A stretch of DNA of 64,000 nt from positions 62,001-126,000 of the forward strand of contig NZ_JACVPF010000001.1 in assembly GCF_018882055.1 (NCBI RefSeq), read 5' to 3'. Origin of the DNA: Polynucleobacter sp. es-MAR-4 (GTDB lineage: Bacteria > Pseudomonadota > Gammaproteobacteria > Burkholderiales > Burkholderiaceae). Under the pieces are notes generated by a model that did not search any database, had not been told where the DNA came from, and saw only the letters and a list, made by a program, of their open reading frames with translations. Each line of letters begins with the position of its first letter. The first letter of the stretch is position 1. The position numbers were made by a program, and so were the translations under genes. Positions 56,369-64,000 of the stretch are shown here, in pieces.

Positions 56369-56429
56369 TTTCATAATCCTATTAAAATAGGGCTATTGAA
56401 TTCGGTATTTTTGCCCCTATATAGGTCTT

Positions 56430-56957
56430 ATGAAAGTTTATAACCTCGCTTGCCCCCTAGACCATCGCTTTGAAGGATGGTTTGCCTCTGAGGAGGATTG
56501 CCTTGCTCAGCAGGACAAGGGGATGCTGGCGTGCCCTATTTGCGATAGCACCGAGATTACCCGGATGCCATCAGCTCCACATATCGCTAAATCTGGCTCG
56601 AGCAAGGAAATTCCAGCTTCAACTGAATTGACTGTTGCCAGCCCCGGGACAGCAGATGGCGGCAGTGTTGGCGGCGCGCTATCTGGCGACGTTGTTGCCC
56701 TGACTGGAAGCGATCATTCTCAATTAGAGGCGCAGGTACAGGCTGCCTTTTTAAAGGGCATGCGTGAGTTGATGGGGCGCTCCGAGGATGTCGGAAACTC
56801 TTTCGCTGAAGAAGCTCGCAAAATTCACTACAAGGAATCTCCTGAGCGGAGTATTCGTGGTCAAACTACCCTTGATGAGGCTGAAGCTTTGCGTGAAGAG
56901 GGTATTGAAGTCATGGCAATGCCAATGCTACCAGCCTTTAAAAACACCCTGCAGTAG
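56430..56957 (+). CDS. DUF1178 family protein
   Basis: 175 residues. The N-terminus KVYNLACPLDHRFEGWFAS and the zinc-ribbon-like Cys pair in LACPICDSTEITRMPSAP identify DUF1178. A variable Gly/Ser/Ala-rich middle (about 55-95) precedes the conserved ERSIRGQTTLDEAEALREEGI. The function is unknown; the paired cysteines (C9 and the CPIC pair) suggest metal binding. It is commonly found near the nuo operon and a Nudix gene in Burkholderiales. Confidence 0.88.
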   Translation: MKVYNLACPLDHRFEGWFASEEDCLAQQDKGMLACPICDSTEITRMPSAPHIAKSGSSKEIPASTELTVASPGTADGGSVGGALSGDVVALTGSDHSQLEAQVQAAFLKGMRELMGRSEDVGNSFAEEARKIHYKESPERSIRGQTTLDEAEALREEGIEVMAMPMLPAFKNTLQ

Positions 56958-57011
56958 CCAGCCTTCCCCCAATTCCCCTATACTTGGCATGCACCCATAG
57001 CATGGGTATAA

Positions 57012-57791
<780 letters not shown>

Positions 57792-57835
57792 GCACTGTTT
57801 ATCAAAACTCTAATAAGTAGTCGAAAGCCTGCCCT

Positions 57836-58489
57836 GTGACTTTTCTGGATATTCTTGCCCAGTTAGCTCAGGGCGTTTCTTATACGGTAATAGTGACCCT
57901 GGTTTGCTCGGCAACCGGCTTGGTGGTGGGCTTATTCTTAGCAAGTTTGCGTCGCCTCAATATACCTTGGCTCATTCCCCTGATTGACTGCTATACCTAT
58001 GTCTTTAGAGGTGTGCCAGTTCTCGTTCTCCTGTTCATGGTGTACTTTGGTTTACCAGGCATTGGCTTTAAGGTGCCCCCTTTGATGGCCATGGCGCTCA
58101 GTCTGGGCCTTGTTGCATCAGCGTATTTGGCGGAAGTATTTCGGGGTGCATTTAACTCCGTAGATCCTAATGAGGTGATTGCCGCTCAAGCAATGGGCAT
58201 GACCCGCATCCAGGTGTTGCAATTGATTGAATTACCGCAGATGTTGCGATTCTCCATTCCGGGTATGGTCAATGAATTCACCTCCGTTTTAAAGTATTCG
58301 CCATTTGCTTATACGGTGGGCATCCCGGAAATTACTAAACAGGCCATGACTTTGACCTCAACAACGCTGCGCGGTATAGAGGTCTACCTAGCAGTAGGCA
58401 TTTTGTATTTTGTGATTTACCGAATTTGCCTGCTGGGTGTGCAATTACTGAGCAGGCGTTACCAAATTCCAGGAATAAGTCCTGTATGA
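57836..58489 (+). CDS. Amino-acid ABC transporter permease (first)
   Basis: 217 residues with about five membrane helices and the EAA loop (EVIAAQAMGMTRIQVLQLIELPQ) that contacts the ATPase. The family segment RGVPVLVLLFMVYFGLPGIG fits the His/Glu/Gln/Arg permease type. The start is GTG with only a weak ribosome binding site. Confidence 0.92.
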   Translation: MTFLDILAQLAQGVSYTVIVTLVCSATGLVVGLFLASLRRLNIPWLIPLIDCYTYVFRGVPVLVLLFMVYFGLPGIGFKVPPLMAMALSLGLVASAYLAEVFRGAFNSVDPNEVIAAQAMGMTRIQVLQLIELPQMLRFSIPGMVNEFTSVLKYSPFAYTVGIPEITKQAMTLTSTTLRGIEVYLAVGILYFVIYRICLLGVQLLSRRYQIPGISPV

Positions 58490-58523
58490 GCATCCATATG
58501 ACAATATTCAAAGAGGCAATTCT

Positions 58524-59255
58524 GTGGCATTAATTCAAGTGAGGGATTTGGTTAAAGAGTTTGATGGGCAAACTGTTTTGTCGAACATCAATCTTGATCT
58601 AAACGAGGGTGACGTGAGGGTGCTGATGGGTGCCTCAGGGTCTGGTAAATCGACTTTACTACGTTGCCTTAATCGCCTGGTCGAGCCTAGCTCTGGATCA
58701 ATTATCTTTAGAGGTAAGGAGGTATTGGGTCCTGATGTTGATGTGCGTGCTTTGCGTAAGCAGATTGGCTTCGTATTTCAGCAGTTTGCTTTGTATAGTC
58801 ACTTAACAGTTTTAGATAACGTTTCATTGGGTCTTCGCAAGTTGCATCAGATGGGTAAGGCTGAGGCTAAAGAAAAAGCCTTGCTTGAGTTGTCTCATTT
58901 TGAAATGACCCCGCATCAAGATAAATATCCATCCCAGCTTTCTGGGGGGCAGAAGCAGCGGGTTGCCATTGCCAGGGCTTTGGCCATGGATCCCGCTGTA
59001 CTCGTTCTGGATGAGCCAACCTCTGCCCTGGATCCAGTCATGTCTAGAGATGTTGCCGATCTCATCAATCGCTTACATAGCGATGGTATTACCATGATCT
59101 GCGTTACTCATGATCTCAACTTAGCGCGCAATATTGCTGATACCGTGATGTTCTTAGATCGTGGTGTGATTCGAGCTGATGACCGAATTGATGTCTTAAG
59201 TAAGCATAGTGATCCAGTAATTCAATCTTTCTTTTCTTCCGAGGAAAAGTCCTGA
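58524..59255 (+). CDS. Amino-acid ABC transporter ATPase
   Basis: 243 residues. Walker [11 protein letters not shown]-loop [18 protein letters not shown], signature [15 protein letters not shown], Walker [14 protein letters not shown] and H-loop VTHDL. It powers import by the two permeases on either side. The GTG start has GAGG upstream. Confidence 0.95.
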   Translation: MALIQVRDLVKEFDGQTVLSNINLDLNEGDVRVLMGASGSGKSTLLRCLNRLVEPSSGSIIFRGKEVLGPDVDVRALRKQIGFVFQQFALYSHLTVLDNVSLGLRKLHQMGKAEAKEKALLELSHFEMTPHQDKYPSQLSGGQKQRVAIARALAMDPAVLVLDEPTSALDPVMSRDVADLINRLHSDGITMICVTHDLNLARNIADTVMFLDRGVIRADDRIDVLSKHSDPVIQSFFSSEEKS

Positions 59256-59920
59256 TGGGAGGGTGGTCATTCTTTTTTCGCGATCTGACGGAGCAGATGC
59301 CTCTGATTTTGGCTGGCTTGGTAAAGACACTGCAATTGGCCGGCTTAATTAGCATCTCTGGGCTACTTCTGGGGATTGTGGTGTTTTATCTCACTCTGAG
59401 CAAAAACAAGTACATCAGCGGCGCTATCAATTCCTATATCTCCTTTTTCATAGGAATGCCTTTGATTGTCTTATTGTTCTTAATGTATTACGGCTTGCCA
59501 CAGTGGGGTGTGAGACTCTCCCCATTTACGGTTGCCTTCATTGGTTTTACGTTTAATGTGGCGGCTTACAACGCCGCATATTTAAAGACAGCCTTTAATG
59601 GCTTGGATAAAAGTCAGCTAGAGGCAGCGAGTGCACAGGGATTTAATCCCTTGCAGATTTTTCAACTGATTACTCTGCCGCAAGTGATCCGTCTTTCTAT
59701 TCCAGCATTAACCAATCAGGTTATCGCGAATCTCAAAGACAGCTCTGTTGCCTTTTTGATTCAATACACAGAGTTCTTTGCCCGCGTACAAGAATTGGCC
59801 GCAACTAACTTCCAATTCTTTAAAGCTTATCTCATGGCGGCCCTGGTGTATTTGGCCTTAGTATCGGTAATCGTACTATTTGCCCGCGCCATTGAGAGGC
59901 ATTACTTTATTCCTGCTTGA
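59255..59920 (+). CDS. Amino-acid ABC transporter permease (second)
   Basis: 221 residues, about five membrane helices and an EAA loop (QLEAASAQGFNPLQIFQLITLPQ). The start overlaps the ATPase stop (TGATG). Together with the first permease it forms a heteromeric channel. A terminator hairpin follows. Confidence 0.92.
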   Translation: MGGWSFFFRDLTEQMPLILAGLVKTLQLAGLISISGLLLGIVVFYLTLSKNKYISGAINSYISFFIGMPLIVLLFLMYYGLPQWGVRLSPFTVAFIGFTFNVAAYNAAYLKTAFNGLDKSQLEAASAQGFNPLQIFQLITLPQVIRLSIPALTNQVIANLKDSSVAFLIQYTEFFARVQELAATNFQFFKAYLMAALVYLALVSVIVLFARAIERHYFIPA

Positions 59921-59949
59921 GATCCAATTTTTAATAGAAATTGAAGATA

Positions 59950-59982
59950 AAAAAATAGCGACCCGAAGGCCGCTATTTTTAT
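59950..59982. terminator. Bidirectional terminator between the ABC operon and mmsA
   Basis: AAAAATAGCG (59951-59960) pairs with CGCTATTTTT (59971-59980), a 10-bp stem whose ends supply T-runs in both directions; it serves two convergent genes. Confidence 0.85.
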
Positions 59983-60008
59983 TGGTGGATACCTACTACT
60001 AAATCAAA

Positions 60009-61529
60009 TTACTTCGAAGTTGGCATCACAAACTCTGCACCCTTGGCGATACTTTCAGGCCAGCGCTGCATCACACTCTTTTGCTTGGTATAGAAGCGAA
60101 CACCTTCTTTGCCATAGGCATGCATATCACCGAAGAGGGATTTCTTCCAACCGCCAAAACCATGCCAAGCCATTGGAACTGGAATAGGTACGTTGATGCC
60201 TACCATGCCGACCTGTACGCGACGTGCAAATTCGCGAGCAATGTTGCCGTCGCTTGTGAAGCAGGCAACACCGTTACCATATTCGCAAGCATTGACCAAG
60301 TTCAAAGCCTCAGTAAAGTTCGCTACACGCAAGCAAGAGAGCACTGGTCCGAAGATTTCTTCTAAGTAGATCTTCATATCGGGAGTCACGTTATCAAAGA
60401 GAGTGCCGCCGATAAAGAAGCCATTGTCATGGCCAGGTACTTTCAAGCCGCGACCATCTACGAGTAACTTAGCGCCTGAAGCAACACCGCTCTCGATGTA
60501 ACCAGTGATGCGCTCTAAAGCAGCCTTAGTAACGATTGGACCCATTTCCGCATCGAGTTCCATGCCGTTCTTCACTTTGAGTGTCTTAGTGCGCTCAATG
60601 AGTTTTGGCATGATCTTCTCTGCAACATCACCAACCAAAACAGCTACTGAAATAGCCATGCAACGCTCACCAGCTGAACCATAGGCTGCACCAATCAAGG
60701 CATCGATTGTCTTATCAATGTCTGCATCGGGCATGACTACCATGTGGTTCTTAGCGCCACCCAATGCTTGGGAGCGTTTGCCAAAGTGTGCGCAACGCTC
60801 ATAGATGTAGTTGGCAATTGGAGTGGAGCCAACAAAGCTAACAGCTTTCACATCTGGGTTTTCAATTAAGGCATCAACCGCTTCTTTATCGCCTTGAACA
60901 ACGTTAAATACGCCATCGGGCAAACCAGCTTCTTTTAAAAGCTTTGCCATGAATAAAGAGGCGGATGGATCAGTTGGGCTTGGCTTGAGGATGAAGGTAT
61001 TGCCACAAGCAATCGCCATTGGGAACATCCACATTGGCACCATGACAGGGAAGTTAAACGGCGTAATACCTGCTACTACGCCTAATGGTTGACGCATTAC
61101 CCAGTTGTCGATGTCGGTAGAGACTTGCTCGGTGTAATCGCCTTTCAGCAGTTCGGGAATGCCAGTAGCAAATTCCACGATATCAATACCGCGGGTGACT
61201 TCGCCCTGGGCATCGGTAAATACCTTGCCGTGCTCTGCTGTAATGATGGCAGCCAATTCATCGCTATGAGCGTTGAGTAATTCAAGATACTTGAACATGA
61301 TGCGTGCACGGCGCAGAGGAGGGGTCTGGCTCCAGCTCTGAAATGCAGTTTGGGCAACCGCCACAGCGGCATCAATTTCTTGGCGGCTGGCTAAGGCAAC
61401 GCGTCTTGCCACTGCTCCAGTGGAGGGATTGAAGACATCGGCAAAACGACCATCTTTTGGGTTGACGACTTTACCGCCAACAAAATGGCCAATATCTTCT
61501 TTTGATTCAAAGGCTTGTGGTGCGCTCAT
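60009..61529 (-). CDS. mmsA: Methylmalonate-semialdehyde dehydrogenase (CoA-acylating)
   Basis: 506 residues of the aldehyde dehydrogenase superfamily. It converts methylmalonate semialdehyde to propionyl-CoA in valine and pyrimidine catabolism. The NAD-binding [12 protein letters not shown], the family-specific [10 protein letters not shown] (Asn in place of the general-base Glu of other ALDHs) and the nucleophile Cys290 (GERCMAIS) are visible. The start is ATG. It is monocistronic here and converges on the ABC transporter, separated by the terminator at 59950. Confidence 0.95.
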   Translation of the reverse strand: MSAPQAFESKEDIGHFVGGKVVNPKDGRFADVFNPSTGAVARRVALASRQEIDAAVAVAQTAFQSWSQTPPLRRARIMFKYLELLNAHSDELAAIITAEHGKVFTDAQGEVTRGIDIVEFATGIPELLKGDYTEQVSTDIDNWVMRQPLGVVAGITPFNFPVMVPMWMFPMAIACGNTFILKPSPTDPSASLFMAKLLKEAGLPDGVFNVVQGDKEAVDALIENPDVKAVSFVGSTPIANYIYERCAHFGKRSQALGGAKNHMVVMPDADIDKTIDALIGAAYGSAGERCMAISVAVLVGDVAEKIMPKLIERTKTLKVKNGMELDAEMGPIVTKAALERITGYIESGVASGAKLLVDGRGLKVPGHDNGFFIGGTLFDNVTPDMKIYLEEIFGPVLSCLRVANFTEALNLVNACEYGNGVACFTSDGNIAREFARRVQVGMVGINVPIPVPMAWHGFGGWKKSLFGDMHAYGKEGVRFYTKQKSVMQRWPESIAKGAEFVMPTSK

Positions 61530-61678
61530 AGTATTTTGCTTAATAATTTTTTACTAGTTTTAGGTTCAATAAACTTGTATTGCGAAGGAATCGCACAAGT
61601 CTAAGGTCTCGTTTATCCTACTCTTTCTATTTTATCGCTTTCATTACTTATACGCATTTCAGGATCCAAGGGCCTTTC

Positions 61679-62800
61679 ATGAGTCTTCTATTTTCCAGTT
61701 ACACGCTAAGCTCTCCTAAGGGCGATTTAACGCTCCCTAACCGCATCGTAGTAGCGCCTATGTGCCAGTATTCAGCTATTCATGGTGAGGCTCAAGACTG
61801 GCATTTAATGCACTGGGCCAACCTTCTTAATAGCGGGGCAGGCCTTTTCATTATTGAGGCCACTGGGGTAACGCCAGAGGGGCGCATTACCCCCGCTTGC
61901 CTCGGCTTGTGGGATGAGCGTACTGAGGCAGCCCTCAAGGATAAGCTCACTAGAGCGCGTAAGCTTGCGCCAGAAACGCCTGTTTTCATTCAATTGGCAC
62001 ATGCTGGCCGTAAAGCTTCCAGTGCTACCCCTTGGGATGGGGGTCAATTGCTCTCCAAAGAGCAGGGTGGCTGGGAGACGATTGCTCCCTCGGCCATCCC
62101 GCAGTTAAAAGATGAGCGCTTGCCGCATGAGCTGTCTAAAGCAGAGCTAGAAGAGCTGATTAGTGCTTTTGTTGTTGCGGCGCAGCGTGCTGAGCGTGTC
62201 GGTGTGGATGGCATCGAGTTGCATGGGGCGCATGGCTATCTCTTACATCAATTTCTATCGCCGATTGCCAATCAACGTACTGATGAATACGGTGGCTCCT
62301 ATGAAAATCGCATTCGCTTTCCTTTGGAGTTATTTGCGGCGGTGCGCAAGGCATATCAAGGCGTATTGGGTATTCGGATTTCAGCAAGTGACTGGATTGA
62401 GGGTGGTTGGACTCCGCAAGAGACTGCTGACTTTGCATCACTCCTCAAACCGCTGGGCTGTGACTTTGTTCACATCTCATCAGGTGGCATCTCACCGCTA
62501 CAAAAAATTGCGATAGGGCCAAACTATCAAGTGCCATTTGCCAAGATCGTAAAAGACCAATCGGGTTTGCCTACGATGACGGTAGGTTTAATTACGGAGC
62601 CTCAGCAGGCCGAGGATATTTTGCAAGCCGGTGAAGCGGATCTCATTGCTTTAGCCCGCGCATTTTTGTACAAGCCTCGCTGGGCCTGGGAAGCTGCTGC
62701 AGCATTAGGCGGTACCGTGCCATCGAATGAGCGTTATTGGCGCTGTTTACCGCGAGAAGCGCAAGCTATTTTTGGTGACGTCAAAGTAGGGCAGCGATAA
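61679..62800 (+). CDS. NADH:flavin oxidoreductase (Old Yellow Enzyme, YqjM/NamA-like)
   Basis: 373 residues, start ATG 61679 (MSLLFSSYTL), with codons upstream excluded. The FMN-binding TIM barrel shows VVAPMCQYSA, then DWHLMHW, the substrate-binding HGAHGYLLHQFLSP and DEYGGSYENR, and a C-terminal ADLIALARAFLYKP. The Cys in PMCQYSA is typical of the YqjM class. It reduces activated alkenes with NAD(P)H. It is divergent from mmsA with a 149-bp gap. Confidence 0.93.
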   Translation: MSLLFSSYTLSSPKGDLTLPNRIVVAPMCQYSAIHGEAQDWHLMHWANLLNSGAGLFIIEATGVTPEGRITPACLGLWDERTEAALKDKLTRARKLAPETPVFIQLAHAGRKASSATPWDGGQLLSKEQGGWETIAPSAIPQLKDERLPHELSKAELEELISAFVVAAQRAERVGVDGIELHGAHGYLLHQFLSPIANQRTDEYGGSYENRIRFPLELFAAVRKAYQGVLGIRISASDWIEGGWTPQETADFASLLKPLGCDFVHISSGGISPLQKIAIGPNYQVPFAKIVKDQSGLPTMTVGLITEPQQAEDILQAGEADLIALARAFLYKPRWAWEAAAALGGTVPSNERYWRCLPREAQAIFGDVKVGQR

Positions 62801-62854
62801 TAGCGGCTTACCCAGTTTTCAATCTCCGAACTAAAAAACATAAACGAGTTATTA

Positions 62855-63514
62855 ATGAAGCATCACTCCGTAAGAGAATCTTGGCTAGAAGACGCCGTTA
62901 GACATTTAGAACCTGTATTTTCAAAGGCAGGATATGCCATTCCGCCAGTGAGAGTGTCTTGTGGTTTTCCAGCCTCTAGCAGTCCGAGAACGACGCTGGG
63001 GCAATGTTGGCCGCGTGAGCGCTCTGGCGGCGGTGTCAATGAGATTTTCATTTCACCGAAGTTGGATGATCCAGTTCAATTGTTAGACACGCTAGTGCAT
63101 GAGTTATGTCATGCAGTAGATGACTGTTTTAGTGGTCATGGAGAAGACTTTAAGGGGATTGCTCAGACTGTAGGTCTAGAGGGCCCTGCCAGAATGGCGC
63201 ATGCTACTGAAGAGCTAATGGTGCGTTTGATGATGATCAGTCAAGAGCTTGGGCCATATCCCCATCAAGCAATCGTCTTTCCGCCACCAAGGCCTAGCAA
63301 TGCGAGTCGCAATAAAGCCAAATGTGCTCAGTGCGGATACGAGGTAACGCTATTGAAGAAGTGGGCTACCTATGGCGCCCCAATTTGCCCAAAAGACAAT
63401 ATTCGAATGCAGGAAGCAGTGGTCGAAACTATTGAAAATACGACCGAGCACGATACAGAATCTGTAACTGGATCCAAGCCTAAGGCCGATGAGATTCGTC
63501 GGGCGATTAGTTAA
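62855..63514 (+). CDS. SprT-like zinc metallopeptidase-fold protein
   Basis: 219 residues. The zincin motif HELCH (His82, Glu83, His86) and a candidate third ligand His95 (SGHGEDFK) fit the SprT-like fold. The C-terminal zinc-ribbon-like Cys pattern has C157 and C160 (CAQC) and Cys178 (APICPK). Eukaryotic SPRTN relatives act on DNA-protein crosslinks, but bacterial SprT-like roles are poorly defined. A charged C-terminal tail follows. Confidence 0.85.
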   Translation: MKHHSVRESWLEDAVRHLEPVFSKAGYAIPPVRVSCGFPASSSPRTTLGQCWPRERSGGGVNEIFISPKLDDPVQLLDTLVHELCHAVDDCFSGHGEDFKGIAQTVGLEGPARMAHATEELMVRLMMISQELGPYPHQAIVFPPPRPSNASRNKAKCAQCGYEVTLLKKWATYGAPICPKDNIRMQEAVVETIENTTEHDTESVTGSKPKADEIRRAIS

Positions 63515-63548
63515 CCCCATTCATATTGAAGATTGGATAAGACATTCA

Positions 63549-64000
63549 ATGAAGAAAAATAAAGTAATTAAAAATCCAAAAATTGCCGTTATTCCTGGCG
63601 ATGGAATCGGTAAAGAGGTGATGCCTGAGGGTGTTCGCGCATTAGAAGCCGCTAGCAAAAAGTTTGGTATCGGCATGCAGTTTGATCATTTTGATTTTGC
63701 TAGCTGTGATTACTATCTCGAGCATGGCAAGATGATGCCGGATGATTGGTTCGATACTCTGATGCAATACGATGCGATATTTTTTGGTGCTGTAGGTATG
63801 CCCAATATTCTTCCGGATCATGTTTCTTTATGGGGAAGCCTCATTCAGTTTCGTCGCTGCTTTGACCAGTACGTCAATTTGCGACCAGTTCGACTGCTCC
63901 CCGGCGTTCCATGCCCACTAGCGAATCGCAAACCAGGCGACATTGATTTTTACGTTGTACGTGAAAATACGGAGGGTGAATATTCCAGTGTTGGCGGGAA
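63549..64000 (+). CDS. Tartrate/isopropylmalate-type NAD-dependent dehydrogenase, 3' truncated by window end
   Basis: 150 codons are visible, starting ATG 63549 (MKKNKVIKNPKIAVIPGDGI). The dinucleotide-binding start (AVIPGDGIGKEV), the substrate-binding RPVRLLPG after SLWGSLIQFRR, and FYVVRENTEGEYSSVGG match the isocitrate/isopropylmalate dehydrogenase family. The SLWG segment and the LLPGVP region fit tartrate dehydrogenases best, as inference. The frame is intact to the window end. No ribosome binding site is clear. Confidence 0.88.
   Translation, partial: MKKNKVIKNPKIAVIPGDGIGKEVMPEGVRALEAASKKFGIGMQFDHFDFASCDYYLEHGKMMPDDWFDTLMQYDAIFFGAVGMPNILPDHVSLWGSLIQFRRCFDQYVNLRPVRLLPGVPCPLANRKPGDIDFYVVRENTEGEYSSVGG

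Overview
The window looks like the chromosome of a betaproteobacterium of the Burkholderiales, most like a Polynucleobacter-type freshwater member of the Burkholderiaceae. This is inferred from gene order (ilvB-ilvN-ilvC-psd-pssA-leuA; rpsO-pnp-QOR-tpiA-secG-tRNA-Leu-nuoA to nuoN; hemW-rdgB-rph divergent from yicC-gmk-rpoZ-spoT; a sigma factor/DUF3619/DUF3106/RDD cluster), from protein sequence character and from moderate GC content. No database search was possible.

Region 1 (1 to about 3.9 kb) is the right end of a mobile island. It holds a 5'-truncated SF2 helicase with a C-terminal PD-(D/E)xK-like nuclease motif and a convergent, 3'-overlapping tyrosine integrase. Integrase-proximal inverted repeats and a short tRNA-like 3' end (candidate attachment site) follow, and then core chromosome begins. 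Region 2 (3.9-12.3 kb) is accessory metabolism and redox: a small exported repeat protein, an shp-dhc-cytochrome b561 electron-transfer operon with an unpaired histidine kinase, an exported alkylsulfatase, a CaiB-type CoA transferase and a divergent crotonase-like protein.

Region 3 (12.3-28.9 kb) holds housekeeping and envelope genes: hemW-rdgB-rph, yicC-gmk-rpoZ-spoT, greB, tRNA-Arg(ACG), an MCE/Mla-type lipid transporter with its lipoprotein, an SDR-like protein with a degenerate active site, a FtsX-like permease, and a minus-strand ECF sigma factor operon. Region 4 (28.9-38.7 kb) covers branched-chain amino acid synthesis (ilvBNC), phosphatidylethanolamine synthesis (psd, pssA), a Leu-rich leader peptide with attenuator in front of leuA, then rpsO and pnp separated by a structured RNA leader.

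Region 5 (38.7-55.7 kb) carries a quinone oxidoreductase, tpiA, secG, tRNA-Leu(GAG) and the complete 14-gene complex I operon nuoABCDEFGHIJKLMN, closed by a strong terminator. Region 6 (55.7-64 kb) has a Nudix hydrolase, a DUF1178 protein, a polar amino-acid ABC transporter with two permeases, mmsA (minus strand), an Old Yellow Enzyme, a SprT-like metalloprotein and the 5' part of a tartrate/isopropylmalate-type dehydrogenase cut by the window end.

The observations most worth a second look are the island-edge helicase-nuclease, the leuA attenuator, the shp/dhc/cytochrome b operon behind a four-copy octanucleotide repeat, the rpsO-pnp RNA structures, two enzyme-family members lacking canonical catalytic residues, and a histidine-rich loop in NuoL. 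No gap longer than 300 bases lacks a gene.
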